A DNA stretch of 64,000 nucleotides, from NCBI GenBank assembly GCA_002733205.1, contig NVUW01000015.1, positions 1 to 64,000 on the forward strand, written 5' to 3'. The notes below the pieces were generated by a model. The model searched no databases. It saw only the letters and a program-made list of their open reading frames with translations, and was not told where the DNA came from. Source of the stretch: Thalassobium sp. GTDB lineage: Bacteria > Pseudomonadota > Gammaproteobacteria > Pseudomonadales > Oceanobacteraceae. The position numbers were made by a program, and so were the translations under genes. Below, in pieces: positions 15,884 through 26,027 of the stretch. Numbering within the stretch: position 1 is the first letter of the stretch; every line of letters starts with the position of its first letter.

Positions 15884-16803
15884 TACAAACTACCCCATGT
15901 AGCGCCGTTCAATGTGGAGCCTACTGGATTCTTAGTAGGCAAATCGGGAAACCCTAAATAGTTAATACTGTTACCATACGAACCAGTAGGGTCTTGTTCT
16001 GCAAATAGTACATCAGCAGCAGGAAGGACAAAGTTGTCTGCACATATCGTCCGCTCCCCCTGACATCCAGGGGCAAGAGATACCACACTCCCTATCATTA
16101 GTACAGGAATAGGTACTAGCAATGACAGCTTGAGGTTAGCCGTATCTTGCCCTATCACAGTTGCAAACTCTTGGCCTAATCGCATTGTACCCCCAAGATG
16201 TGCGTCATCGTGTATCCCCTCAAAACCGCCAGGGAATACAGGCATCGCATCTAATACTACTGTAAGACCCTTATCCTCAATAGCAGTTATCACTGCTGTC
16301 TCTTCATACAAAGCCCTATCCAATCTACAGAACTGATCATAGATTGTGTGGTTGCAACGTGATTGATGTGTCATTCTTAAAATGAAACGATCTAGAAAGT
16401 TTGATATAGAGTTAGTAATGATTTGTGCATTAGTGTCATCGCGCCAAGTTACAGTCTTAACAACACCTGTATAGATCTCCCGCTTTTCGTCATCAGGGTC
16501 AAAGGCATGATACCTTGTAATAGTAAATGTAACACTGTCCAATGGTATACGCTCAAAAAAGAAAAGGGCTAAAGGGTTGTCCCTGTTAACTTCTATAGGC
16601 AGCTCTTCCCCCTCTTCAGTGTTGCTTGTATTAATGTCCCCCCTCTTCATAAAGGTGGGAAGGTACACATCACCATTATAGGATACCGGCTCTTGACCTG
16701 AGGTATAAGTATACTTGGTACCATTCCCTTGATACGTGAACAGGTATAGTTCTATAGGACTAAACAGCCCTGTACTACTTGTCTCTGCTGCTATGAATGT
16801 CAT
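15883..16803 (-). CDS. Tail assembly protein, DUF2163 / phage BR0599 family
   Basis: 306 residues. The N-terminal DUF2163 part (YTYTSGQEPVSYNGDVYLP) is followed by the C-terminal BR0599 signature (LAPGCQGERTICADNF ... INYLGFPDLPTKNP), in which cysteines and the GFP-x-x-P-x-x-NP ending are conserved. The family belongs to the distal tail of siphophages and gene transfer agents, normally just before the hub gene, as here. It overlaps both neighbours by one to four bases. Confidence 0.85.
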   Translation of the reverse strand: MTFIAAETSSTGLFSPIELYLFTYQGNGTKYTYTSGQEPVSYNGDVYLPTFMKRGDINTSNTEEGEELPIEVNRDNPLALFFFERIPLDSVTFTITRYHAFDPDDEKREIYTGVVKTVTWRDDTNAQIITNSISNFLDRFILRMTHQSRCNHTIYDQFCRLDRALYEETAVITAIEDKGLTVVLDAMPVFPGGFEGIHDDAHLGGTMRLGQEFATVIGQDTANLKLSLLVPIPVLMIGSVVSLAPGCQGERTICADNFVLPAADVLFAEQDPTGSYGNSINYLGFPDLPTKNPVGSTLNGATWGSL

Positions 16804-18467
16804 ATTATATTCACCAATGGTATGGATACTGTTGATTTATTTGGGGACTCATGCTTTATTTCTATGTCATCGTCATTGAACCGTACAAGGTGCATAAAAC
16901 ACACCATCTGTACATCATCAGCAACGACTAACGATCTAGTTAGTGCCGGTACAAATGATATGTCCTTTTGATTGAGGAGGGTTGCTATAGCATTATGTAC
17001 TGTACCGTCTGTAAACTGAAACTGAATACCGTATGTTCCGGCGTATTCCTCAATACCGTTTAGTCCATCCGCTGTTATTATTGTAGAGCCAATATCAACA
17101 GTCAGGGTGCCTATCACGATGTCGGGCCTGTGAGAAGGTAAATAGAACCCCCCAACTCTTCCCCTCATGTAGTAAGTGAACCTTTTAAACAAAGTTATCT
17201 GGCTAGTGTCCTTAGCAGTGTAGTTAAGAGTGTAGTAATCCCTAACCTTAGCAGCCAGTAAAACCATGTCCACGTTACCAGAATCATGATCGTTGAAAGC
17301 CCTCGTTGTCAGAGAGCCAGCTTTTACACCCGAGAACACTCTATTTAAGAAAGGCCAAACCAAATATCCATCTAGCGTTTCCCATCCTGCATCTGTGAAG
17401 GTTGTCATAAGTGGAGTGTCCCACTTATAATAAGTGGATGATTCAACCTCTAAAGAGATAGAAACTACGTCATTCGCTCCATAAGACACTTCCGGCTTTT
17501 CCCTGAGGAAGCCCGTTATCATAGGCATTACCCAAGCGCTATCTGTTATTTGTATAGTAGTAGGTGTAATAGTTGTAGTCGTTGCCTCAACTTGCGTTAT
17601 AGTGACAACTTCGTCAGCAGCTTTTCTGTTGTATACAAATAATGAGTCATTCACCTGTACATCCCAATCGTCACTACCGAAAGGTAATACCGTTGACGCT
17701 GGCCCAAGATTTGAAACAGGCAATGCTTCCCGCCACATTGGAAAAGAGAAGTGATCCTTTTCACTATTACGCAAAACTGCTAAGAACCTGCTTGCTTCTG
17801 GCCCATCCAACATCCAGTTAAACTTTGCCGTCAGTCTAGGGTGCTGGCGTACCACACCCCTAAACTCTGTAGTATATGTAGTAGCTATGCGTGACAAGTA
17901 GCCTAGCTTTTCTATCATAGGGAACTCGGGTACCGATGTCTGTGTGGAGGTACGAACACCCGTTACCATTAGTACAGTAGTAGCACCATTGGTAAACGTC
18001 CAAGTAATGCTAAACGCTATGTCATCATCCCCATCCCCCGGTATGGTAACTAGCTGGGCTGTTGATGAAAGACGGTCTATTGTTTCTCCGGGGTTAATTC
18101 CTACTAATACTATGGTAGGGTCAGAAATTACTATAGTAGCTACTGTAACCTCATTGCTGTGAAGAAACCTGTTGTATAGGATAAATCCATATGCAGTGTC
18201 ATTTAAAACGGAACCCACATTAAGTGCTTGAGGATCTGCTTCAACATAGTTGTATACTATTTCAGATAAGCCACCTGAGATAACGCCTGCCAATACATCA
18301 GGTGCTATAGCTATTACATTATGAACCCCCGTCGCAGTAGCACCTATAATACCATGAGACTTTCCATGCAAGGTGTCAGCCCTCCTACCATCTGTATACA
18401 TGGTAGGGGTATAAGTAAGCGCATGGAGTGACAGCGTGGTGGCTAAAGATCCAGTAAAGGTAGCCAT
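16800..18467 (-). CDS. Distal tail protein, DUF2460-position homologue
   Basis: 555 residues, beta-rich. The stretch LTAKFNWMLDGPEASRFLAV and PMWREALP resembles the tail-tip proteins that lie between tape measure and DUF2163 genes. Gene order, more than sequence, supports a distal-tail role. It is longer than the usual family and has a second half of unknown fold. Confidence 0.6.
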   Translation of the reverse strand: MATFTGSLATTLSLHALTYTPTMYTDGRRADTLHGKSHGIIGATATGVHNVIAIAPDVLAGVISGGLSEIVYNYVEADPQALNVGSVLNDTAYGFILYNRFLHSNEVTVATIVISDPTIVLVGINPGETIDRLSSTAQLVTIPGDGDDDIAFSITWTFTNGATTVLMVTGVRTSTQTSVPEFPMIEKLGYLSRIATTYTTEFRGVVRQHPRLTAKFNWMLDGPEASRFLAVLRNSEKDHFSFPMWREALPVSNLGPASTVLPFGSDDWDVQVNDSLFVYNRKAADEVVTITQVEATTTTITPTTIQITDSAWVMPMITGFLREKPEVSYGANDVVSISLEVESSTYYKWDTPLMTTFTDAGWETLDGYLVWPFLNRVFSGVKAGSLTTRAFNDHDSGNVDMVLLAAKVRDYYTLNYTAKDTSQITLFKRFTYYMRGRVGGFYLPSHRPDIVIGTLTVDIGSTIITADGLNGIEEYAGTYGIQFQFTDGTVHNAIATLLNQKDISFVPALTRSLVVADDVQMVCFMHLVRFNDDDIEIKHESPNKSTVSIPLVNII

Positions 18468-18470
18468 TAA

Positions 18471-19526
18471 TTAAACCTCTTTTAGGACGGCATAGCCATA
18501 ATGCCCTGAGTCAAATTGAGAATCCTCAGGATAGAATGCAGAGGTTGTGGTTACGTCATCCCTCTTAGCTATATCCGTAGAAGTGGATTTCTTTATAAAG
18601 GGAAATACCACATATGTATCACCCCCTATAATGATTTCTGCCTCTGCTGTAAGACTAAATAAGGATACCACATACGTTTTTTGCATATTACCAATATGTC
18701 TATATCCCTGCACAGACCCCTCTTCATACCATAGCCACTGTGGCTGTAATAAGAACACATTTCCTGTTGCTAAGTTTGGGTTATATTCCATCGCCCTGTT
18801 TATAAGAGGGTAGTCAAATGCTCCTATGTGGGTGATAGACTGTGTGTGACCCCCTTTGGCAAACCCTTGCCAGTTATCCGCGTCTCCTGGCTGTTCACAG
18901 TTAACAAAGAAATTAGCAGGGCTTTCCAATCCTGTAGTAAGGTCATGAGTAATTGTCTGTACATGGTGCCCTAGGCCATGTGCATTTGACGCAGTAGCAT
19001 TAATCCCGGCCTTTACCGTCTCACCACTAGTGGAAGCACCAAAGTAAAACCCACCTACCCATGTGCCGACTTTTTCTAGAAAGCCAAAGGTCAAGTGTTG
19101 GTAAACGCCGCCTATCCTAACAGAAACCCAAACTCTCTCTTCGCTAGTAAATATCTTGTAGTTTACTGTCTGATCCACAGCACCATGAAATAATGCACAT
19201 GCCCAAGGGTCATTAGCATTCCCTGTAGGCCCATCAGTTTGTCTAGCTGTCCATGAGGCACCCAGATTGTCATACCCCATTCCTCCTCTTATACCAAAAC
19301 CGCTACTAGCATTAAGGGCGTTAGTTTCTTCAGTTAGGAATAAGTTATTAATTGCTGATATAAAAGTGACAGTTTCTAACGTTGTCGCTTTCTGCATAGT
19401 TATTCTACTGCCTGTGCCTTCTACTACATCCTCTAATATAGACCACGTTGTCTCAGCCGCGATCTCATCAGTTATTACCGTTAGAGCTGCGCCAAAACTT
19501 GCGCTGTTCCCGCTTAAGAATCCCAT
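18471..19526 (-). CDS. Tail-tip-associated protein of unknown function
   Basis: 351 residues from the ATG at 19526, which overlaps the upstream stop (TAATG); an upstream in-frame extension is inside the previous gene. Glycine- and aromatic-rich, beta-type sequence (WVSVRIGGVYQHLTFGF, GGFYFGAS). It shares a general style with the next protein upstream (VWVSVRIGGVY versus IALIGGVYINNG), suggesting related minor tail proteins. Confidence 0.55.
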   Translation of the reverse strand: MGFLSGNSASFGAALTVITDEIAAETTWSILEDVVEGTGSRITMQKATTLETVTFISAINNLFLTEETNALNASSGFGIRGGMGYDNLGASWTARQTDGPTGNANDPWACALFHGAVDQTVNYKIFTSEERVWVSVRIGGVYQHLTFGFLEKVGTWVGGFYFGASTSGETVKAGINATASNAHGLGHHVQTITHDLTTGLESPANFFVNCEQPGDADNWQGFAKGGHTQSITHIGAFDYPLINRAMEYNPNLATGNVFLLQPQWLWYEEGSVQGYRHIGNMQKTYVVSLFSLTAEAEIIIGGDTYVVFPFIKKSTSTDIAKRDDVTTTSAFYPEDSQFDSGHYGYAVLKEV

Positions 19527-20449
19527 TATATAGCCTCCATTACATACCAAGAATCAACGCCGCTAGTGAGGGGGTGTCGAAATGCGTGATACGTTATACC
19601 CCCTGCGACTATAGTATCTCCATTTGATATAGGAGAAAATCCACCTATCCTGAAAAACCCATCTAGTGTTATAGTAATGCCTAGATCAAATTCAAGGACA
19701 AAGGAAGTTATGGGGTATACCGTCCACACTTCTCCTATGCCTGTTCTTTTATTACTAAAGAAGCTGGCGGGGTAAGGGTACGTTTGGTTTAACGCTGTCT
19801 CCCCCATGGTATAAGGGAGGTTATCCGTATGAGCAATTGCAGCACAGCTAGTTTCATTTATAAGAAAACATTTCAGTAGATTTGACCCACTGTTATATGC
19901 TATCCCCCCTAGTACCGAATTACTGGTAGCAACGGTAAAATTACCATTGTTTATGTACACGCCACCTATAAGGGCTGGGTACGCATACTCGTCTATTCCA
20001 ACATTCGTTAGAGGGGTGCCGAAGGAAAGGGGAAAGGCTATGTCATCTATATGTACTACAATATTAATCCGAGTACCTGTAGCGGACACATAGAGTTTCA
20101 TGTTAGAAGTACCCAGTGGTATGCATGGCCATATGTCACCACCCCCTCTATGCTCCTGGTCATCATAATCCTTTCCAGAGTCATAAGAGAATAATATACT
20201 AGCCATCAAACCGTACTGGGCTCCTATTGGATTACTCTCCGTCTGAACGGCTATGTAGATCTTATGGTCAGCGTCAAGACCTACCGACTCTAGTATAACC
20301 CTCCTTTCAGTGTTGCCTGTTACAGGAGGGATGTAATCCTCTCTTGGGTACACTTCTGTCCACCCTTCTGCTACTGCCATATCGATCACTTTATTAAATA
20401 CTTCTTTATGATCTGAGTAAGGCGCTCCACTACCATTAAAAAATGTCAT
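19526..20449 (-). CDS. Minor tail protein of unknown function
   Basis: 307 residues immediately downstream of the tape measure gene. Beta-rich, with YPALIGGVYINNGNFTV and a terminal YHAFRHPLTSGVDSWYVMEA element; the next protein has a similar terminal layout (YVVFPFIKK ... YGYAVLKE). The position fits a distal tail or minor tail component. No enzyme motif seen. Confidence 0.55.
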   Translation of the reverse strand: MTFFNGSGAPYSDHKEVFNKVIDMAVAEGWTEVYPREDYIPPVTGNTERRVILESVGLDADHKIYIAVQTESNPIGAQYGLMASILFSYDSGKDYDDQEHRGGGDIWPCIPLGTSNMKLYVSATGTRINIVVHIDDIAFPLSFGTPLTNVGIDEYAYPALIGGVYINNGNFTVATSNSVLGGIAYNSGSNLLKCFLINETSCAAIAHTDNLPYTMGETALNQTYPYPASFFSNKRTGIGEVWTVYPITSFVLEFDLGITITLDGFFRIGGFSPISNGDTIVAGGITYHAFRHPLTSGVDSWYVMEAI

Positions 20450-20453
20450 CTAT

Positions 20454-23297
20454 TTATACTCCTAGCGCTGCTTTAAATGCGGCTTTGTCTGTACGAATTG
20501 TGTTTATCATAACTCTTTTACCAGCCGCTGTACCTAACGCCGCTATCATTGAGTCAACATCCACGACGTTGATAACGGCAACATCCCCACCTCCGGCCTG
20601 TTGTTGTACTTCCCCACCGATAGTACCTGTTTTTGCAGAACTATCCTCAGAAGTACTAACACTGCCTCCACCAGCCAAACGAAGAGTCTCCCCTCTGTTC
20701 ATCCGTTGTAGCATGGCCTCATTCTCTTTAGCAGCCTTCGCATTTACTACGAATTCGCCATTACTAAGCATAGCAGGAATATCATCTGACCTCGACCCTC
20801 CCGGCCCACGTACACGCCCACCATCTGCGAACACGTTACTGGAAGCAAAAGCCATTAACGCTATCACCGCAGCAAGGCCCGCAGCAGCAGAGGCACCAAA
20901 TGTAGCTCCCGCTTGTGCAGTTGCCGCAGGTAGAGCAGTTGTCAAAGTGGCAGTGTTGTTTGCCGCTACTACTGCTGTAGTAGAGGTGGAGACAGCCGCA
21001 GCCGTAGCACCTTGTGCAACAGTGATTGCCTGCATCCCCGTACCAAACAATTGTGCTTGTACAAAGTTTGCAGCTTGCTCGATACCAATCTGAATAACAG
21101 CGCTCAATAACTCTTGAGTAATAGTTGAAGCTGCATTTCGCATTGTATCACTAAAGTTTTCACCATTGACAATTGCTTGGGTTAACGCATCCCCAATGCT
21201 TTCCTTAAAGGCAAGACCCGCAGCACCAAAGGCACCTGTTAAGGCTGCTTGCATCGATTCAGTTTTACCAATTACTTCTTGCAGTCCTACTACAATAGCA
21301 TCAGTAAAGGAGCCCTCCCCTTTTGACACCGCTAATTCAGCTTGTGCTACTTGTAGCGCGTGCATTCCAGTAGTCATTTCATTAACTGAAATGAGCCCTT
21401 CCGCACGCAAAGCAATCAACGCTTTCTCTTGAGTGATTAGCTCCTCTTGAGGTTCACGCAGATCTCTTAGTATAGTATTATACTCGCCCATTGTCTGGTT
21501 AGCTCTTAACTGCACTTCAACCGCAGCTAATTGAGATTCAGACAAACGGAATTTAGTTTTTTGGTTTATCCTTTCAAGCTCAATTGCAATCTCTCTTTCT
21601 TTACTAGTCCTACCAAGCACCTCCGCTTCTTTAGTCAGGTTGGCCAAATAGGTATCAAACGCTTTACTTGATATACCATCACGTGCTTCTTTGTCCCTCT
21701 TAAGTTTTGCGATTTCCTCGGCCTGCTTTTGCTCAGCTTCTAACTCAGACTTACGGCGAGCTTCTGAGACCTTTAACGTTTCTGCTGTGATCTTATCAAC
21801 CGCAGTCCCTATATAGTCAAAAGTAATACTATCGACAAAGGTTTTCTGAATTGCTGTACCAAGACCCGCAGCAGCACCTGTGAACTTATTCTCTATCCTT
21901 CCAAGATCCGCTTTGCTAAACAGATCTAATCCTGCTAAATCTCGAACGAAGTTGATACCGTCAATTGAAAAGTTGATTAGCTTCTCAATATCACTAATGG
22001 AACTGTTCACCATTAGAACAAATATATCACCCAGTGCAGAAGGAAGACCTGCGAGGGTTAATGGAATAGCCTTGCCTAATGCTACAAAGATACCAATGAC
22101 TCCATTCGCTCCTATTCTTGCTGCATTGATCAATGCGTCAGGGGTTGTACCAATGATCTGTATAAGAGCTTCCATAGTGCCCTTGACAGTGTTTACTACA
22201 GTATCAAAAGCTTCTCCTACGAACTGCCCCACAAATGCGAATTCAGTTTGTATTACGTTAACAGTAGCTGTAGCAGCATCACCCAAGGTTATGAGTCCAT
22301 CTCCACTAATGGATATTTCGTCTCTGAAAGCAATCAGGTAACCAATAGCCGCAGCGATACCAACCCCTAGTACTACAAAAGGATTCGTTGCTAATACAAA
22401 AGTCAGTCTCTGTACGCCCTTAATGGCAGCGCCTACGCCTTGCTTAGCAAATATAATGCTAAGAGTTATGCCCGCAGCTTGTGCGCCATTGGTTAACTGG
22501 TCAAGGTTATCTGATAAGAATATTATAGTTTTAGCAAGTGTCTCTGTAATACCATGTGCTGTACTAAACCCACCTACTGCCTGTAGAACATTGTTTCGTA
22601 ATACATCAAATGCTTGGCTAATTGTAGGAATGGACTTTAAGAAATCTTCATCAAGACTTTTGCCCGCTTCTCTAAATGCTACAATTATCTGCTTAGAGGT
22701 GATTAACCCCATCGCGGCGTATTCCCTTAACTCACCACGTCCAACCTCGAAGCTTTCCGCTATTACATCCGCAACTTTTGGCAATTGCTCTAAAACTGAT
22801 CTAAGCTCATCGCCCCTCAAAGTTCCGCTCGCCATACCCTGTGAGAACTGTATAAGAGCATTTCCGGCTTCTGTTGCTGTTGCACCTGATAACGCTACCG
22901 CTTTGTTTAACGATTCAGTAAAGCGAAGAGTCTCAGCTTGTGATAAGCCAAGGTTCTTAGTAGCCGCAGCAGTACGCGCATAAACAGTAGCGGTTGTTTC
23001 AAAGCTTTGACGGGTTAAATTCGATATGCGGAATAGCTCGCCGGTTACAGCGGTCAGCTCTTCCTGATTATCGGTAACAGTTCGAATTCTGTTTTGTAGT
23101 GTAGTATATGAATCTGCAAGGTCAGAGAGTTTCTTGATACCAACACCAGCACCCGCAAAGAAAAAGACGGTATTCATAGCCCGTCTTAAGCGGTTCGCTG
23201 TCATCTCAAGAGAGTTTAACCTTCTCTCAACTACCCGAGTGCCGGTAACAGCAGCACTCGGGTCTATTGTGATTCTAATTCTAAATTCGTTTGACAT
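20454..23297 (-). CDS. Tape measure protein
   Basis: 947 residues. The N-terminal third is the TMP domain (LENSLEMTANRLRRAM-like coiled coil, then TVYARTAAATKNLGLSQAET and GMASGTLRGDELRSVLEQLP). Hydrophobic segments in the middle (VVLGVGIAAAIGYLIAF) could help DNA ejection across the membrane. A long helical region with alanine/glutamine follows. The length would correspond to a tail of roughly 140 nm if the usual proportionality holds. The ribosome site and start lie nine bases after the end of the frameshifted chaperone frame. Confidence 0.9.
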   Translation of the reverse strand: MSNEFRIRITIDPSAAVTGTRVVERRLNSLEMTANRLRRAMNTVFFFAGAGVGIKKLSDLADSYTTLQNRIRTVTDNQEELTAVTGELFRISNLTRQSFETTATVYARTAAATKNLGLSQAETLRFTESLNKAVALSGATATEAGNALIQFSQGMASGTLRGDELRSVLEQLPKVADVIAESFEVGRGELREYAAMGLITSKQIIVAFREAGKSLDEDFLKSIPTISQAFDVLRNNVLQAVGGFSTAHGITETLAKTIIFLSDNLDQLTNGAQAAGITLSIIFAKQGVGAAIKGVQRLTFVLATNPFVVLGVGIAAAIGYLIAFRDEISISGDGLITLGDAATATVNVIQTEFAFVGQFVGEAFDTVVNTVKGTMEALIQIIGTTPDALINAARIGANGVIGIFVALGKAIPLTLAGLPSALGDIFVLMVNSSISDIEKLINFSIDGINFVRDLAGLDLFSKADLGRIENKFTGAAAGLGTAIQKTFVDSITFDYIGTAVDKITAETLKVSEARRKSELEAEQKQAEEIAKLKRDKEARDGISSKAFDTYLANLTKEAEVLGRTSKEREIAIELERINQKTKFRLSESQLAAVEVQLRANQTMGEYNTILRDLREPQEELITQEKALIALRAEGLISVNEMTTGMHALQVAQAELAVSKGEGSFTDAIVVGLQEVIGKTESMQAALTGAFGAAGLAFKESIGDALTQAIVNGENFSDTMRNAASTITQELLSAVIQIGIEQAANFVQAQLFGTGMQAITVAQGATAAAVSTSTTAVVAANNTATLTTALPAATAQAGATFGASAAAGLAAVIALMAFASSNVFADGGRVRGPGGSRSDDIPAMLSNGEFVVNAKAAKENEAMLQRMNRGETLRLAGGGSVSTSEDSSAKTGTIGGEVQQQAGGGDVAVINVVDVDSMIAALGTAAGKRVMINTIRTDKAAFKAALGV

Positions 23298-23305
23298 AAC
23301 CCACC

Positions 23306-24084
23306 TTATTTGTCTTTCTTAAAAGCCTCCTGGTAGGTGGAGTCGAGCGCAAACATGGCCTCTGTGAATATCTCTACAAACTCAGGATCTAGTTTTTTAT
23401 ATTGGGTAGCATAATACTGTATTTTGTCCCACGGTATCGCTCCACCCTCGTATCTCCTGCAAGTCATTAAGTCAAAGTAGCTACTTAAATAAAATGATTC
23501 TACTACAGTCTGGTAAGGCTGCTCTAAATACCAATCCGGTAGATCCCTCCCTTTGGCAATCGCCGCTTCTACCTGAAAGCCATCCTTGGCAAATTTGATT
23601 TTATACTCAAGCAGCTCTTTTAGTTTTTTAGGTACTCCTCTTTGTCTTCTTCGGAAATCACTTCTTCAGGCAAGGCAACAAACGTTTTTGGTTCCGCTGC
23701 AATACCCCGAATTTTATCAAATACCCAATTGGGTAGCTCACTTAAGAACTCCTCACAGTCCTCAATAGAGAATGGAACCTCCCCCATTACACCTTCTTTG
23801 TTTTCCCCTGGCATGTGTTCCCAACCAACAATAACGTACCCTGGATAGATAGCTTTATCATCCCCTCGCATTACATCAAGACCATAGTTACCAGCAGCGT
23901 GGAGAGTGCGATTTCGTTTCGCATTTGTCTTCGCTTGCTTTTTTAAGGTTCTGAAGTAAGGCACATTGGTTTCTTGTGCAGGGGCTAAGATAAGCGCTGT
24001 CTTAGCGCCTATCTCAGGAAGTGCCATTGTGAAACGTGAATTTGTATCGACTACTAATGATTTTAAATTTCCGAACTTAGACAT
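23306..24084 (-). CDS. Tail assembly chaperone, -1 frameshift long form (GT-type)
   Basis: A -1 shift at 23629-23623 leads into a frame that is open for 105 codons (23623 down to a TAA at 23308-23306), giving a fusion of about 259 residues. The extension reads LKELLEYKIKFAKDGF ... DLPDWYLEQPYQTVVESFYL ... GGAIPWDKIQYYATQYKKLD, ending FKKDK. It is helical and typical of T-domains, which recruit tail tube protein to the tape measure. The frame has no start codon or ribosome site of its own and fills the gap before the tape measure gene exactly. Confidence 0.85.
23620..24084 (-). CDS. Tail assembly chaperone, short form (G-type)
   Basis: 154 residues, the zero-frame product. It lies between tail tube and tape measure genes, the canonical place of the lambda G-like chaperone. 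The C-terminal part is acidic (EEVISEEDKEEYLKN) and the gene stops directly after a slippery heptamer, so a minor fraction of ribosomes should produce the long form. Confidence 0.8.
   Translation of the reverse strand: MSKFGNLKSLVVDTNSRFTMALPEIGAKTALILAPAQETNVPYFRTLKKQAKTNAKRNRTLHAAGNYGLDVMRGDDKAIYPGYVIVGWEHMPGENKEGVMGEVPFSIEDCEEFLSELPNWVFDKIRGIAAEPKTFVALPEEVISEEDKEEYLKN
23623..23629 (-). other. -1 programmed ribosomal frameshift site A AAA AAC
   Basis: On the minus strand the zero-frame codons CTA AAA AAC end in the classic slippery heptamer A AAA AAC, followed at once by the zero-frame stop TAA. Both tRNAs can re-pair in the -1 frame. No stimulatory pseudoknot was identified. Confidence 0.85.
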
Positions 24085-24125
24085 AGTGTTACCTTTAATT
24101 TAATTTAATTTAATGTACTTACTAT

Positions 24126-25610
24126 TTATAGAAATGGGTTTGCTGGGTCGATAGGTAGAGCATGGTTGAAGATTGTAATGCCTATAGATGTATTAAAGGC
24201 ATCATCAGCGTAAGCCTCACCTGTAGTACTAATAAGCACAGTTTCATTTACTGGGAATGATCGAGCCCCACCACCAAGAGTCAATGAAGGAATATCGAAA
24301 GCGATCGTACCATCATCATTTGTTAGACGGAAATCTAACGAAACAGTAGCGTTACTTCGAATTCGCTCAGCTACTACAGAGTTTGAGAAGATCATTTCGG
24401 CTTCGAAACCAATCTCCAAGTTACCCGCGTTGATGTACTTAGCACCTGTTACACCCAAAACGTTCTCAGGAGTTACGTTGTTGTTGATTGTAATGCTTAA
24501 CGATTTAAAGTCAGAAGTAAGACCTGTATCATCAACATCAGCAACACGAATACGGGCGATGTCCGCAGAAGTGTTGAATGCAGTAGTGTACTGAGGATCA
24601 GTAGGAGTTGCTGCATTAGTTGCACGACCTGCAACATTCACAGGGGGTGCAGTATCTGTACCGATGAAACCAGGAGCAAGCGTCGCTTTATCTGTCAAAG
24701 GTGTTTCGAATGTAAGCTCATTACACAAGTTGCCTCGTGCATACTCATACATAGGAAGGTCACCCGCATCAAGAGTAGCGTATTCTAATTCGAACTGATA
24801 AGAGCGCTCAATATAATTTGGATTATCCGTAGGGACGTTACGAACGAACTTACCAAAGTACATGTCTATCAATTGCGAAGCGTCAGCTTCTGTAGTAAAC
24901 GTAGTGAGAGCTTTATCAAACGTTAGAACATTTGCGGCTACACTAGATACTCGAATCAACCCGCTGTTATCTGCTGCTGCAAATTGGTTGGCTGCAAGGA
25001 ACCCACCAACATGAACACTCTGACCGGCAACTAATCCCAATAGTGTAAGGTCTTGGGAAGTAGTAGTAAGGTTGTTAGCATCCAATACATCAAGATCACC
25101 TACTGCGAATCGATGTCCTACAACTTCTACTAAAAAGTTTTCAGTAACATCTGTTAACGCCGCAATAGTAATACTGGTATCAACAGTAACCGCAGTAACA
25201 ACATGCAAACCATTGTCTGCTGTAGCGGTAAGACCTGTAACACGTACCAAAGTGTTGACTATAATATTACTAGTCTCTGCCATGGTAACAACGCCGGTCG
25301 CAACGTCGGTTGCAGTAAGAATATCCCCGCCGCTAAATGCAGAGAAGCAAAACCCTTCAATAAAGTCCTGTAGTGAACTCATTGTCAAATCTGCATTGAT
25401 CTCTACTGAGGATTCAATGTTAGTGATGGTTCCCTTTCGTCGCTGTCGATTTTTTGAAATCGGATTACGTGCAACTGTTGAGATATTCGCCCCAAAGGAT
25501 GAAATATCGTTAGGCTCCAATGTAAACCAAGAAGGTGACGCGAACAGATTGCCCAGCGTTTCCTCAATGGAGTATTGTAGGTTGGTGTTATTCGTTAAAC
25601 TTCTTGGCAT
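24126..25610 (-). CDS. Major tail tube protein
   Basis: 494 residues. The opening (LGNLFASPSWFTLEPNDIS-F) and the N-terminal ARNPISKNRQRRKGTI-x-S pattern are typical of siphophage tail tube proteins of the long type. The middle contains repeated beta modules and the end a further Ig-like region (about 380-494), so it is larger than a minimal tube subunit. The gene is placed between tail terminator and chaperone genes as expected. Confidence 0.78.
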   Translation of the reverse strand: MPRSLTNNTNLQYSIEETLGNLFASPSWFTLEPNDISSFGANISTVARNPISKNRQRRKGTITNIESSVEINADLTMSSLQDFIEGFCFSAFSGGDILTATDVATGVVTMAETSNIIVNTLVRVTGLTATADNGLHVVTAVTVDTSITIAALTDVTENFLVEVVGHRFAVGDLDVLDANNLTTTSQDLTLLGLVAGQSVHVGGFLAANQFAAADNSGLIRVSSVAANVLTFDKALTTFTTEADASQLIDMYFGKFVRNVPTDNPNYIERSYQFELEYATLDAGDLPMYEYARGNLCNELTFETPLTDKATLAPGFIGTDTAPPVNVAGRATNAATPTDPQYTTAFNTSADIARIRVADVDDTGLTSDFKSLSITINNNVTPENVLGVTGAKYINAGNLEIGFEAEMIFSNSVVAERIRSNATVSLDFRLTNDDGTIAFDIPSLTLGGGARSFPVNETVLISTTGEAYADDAFNTSIGITIFNHALPIDPANPFL

Positions 25611-25622
25611 TGCTTTTACCCC

Positions 25623-26027
25623 TTATTTGATTTCATAATATTGGAACTGGACTGTCACTGAGACCCTTCGCCAATTGTTTTTAGTGCCTTCTGGCATTAT
25701 ATCACCATCATTGAACACCACACCACCAATCGTCTCGCCCTCAAAAAGGTCTCGTATACGTTCTGCGTATACATCTTCGTTATATTCCCCTGTGCGGGGC
25801 TGTCCATAGACCTCTACAACTAGTAACTGTCTGCGGATATAACGTCTCTTACCCTTACTGTTTAGCGACTCCTGGCCCCCCGGTAAACCCTTTATAGTTA
25901 AGCGTACCCAGTTGCCCGATTCAGGCTCTGTAAAGTCATCGTCTTCAAGGTCATATGGTGTTTCATCACCCCAGTCATCAACAAATGTATTATAGACGAC
26001 TTGACGCGCTTCGTTAAGTGTGGTCAT
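25623..26027 (-). CDS. Tail terminator / tail completion protein
   Basis: 134 residues. The pattern NEARQVVYNTFVDDWG, WVRLTIKGLPGGQESLNSKG and R-R-QLLVVEVYGQPRTGE matches the DUF4128-type proteins that close the tail tube at the head end. Start overlaps the preceding gp10-like gene (ATGA). Confidence 0.75.
   Translation of the reverse strand: MTTLNEARQVVYNTFVDDWGDETPYDLEDDDFTEPESGNWVRLTIKGLPGGQESLNSKGKRRYIRRQLLVVEVYGQPRTGEYNEDVYAERIRDLFEGETIGGVVFNDGDIMPEGTKNNWRRVSVTVQFQYYEIK

Noticed and set aside
20443..23322. Several plus-strand frames opposite the tape measure gene
   Set aside because: They are shadows of the alanine-rich coding sequence on the minus strand.
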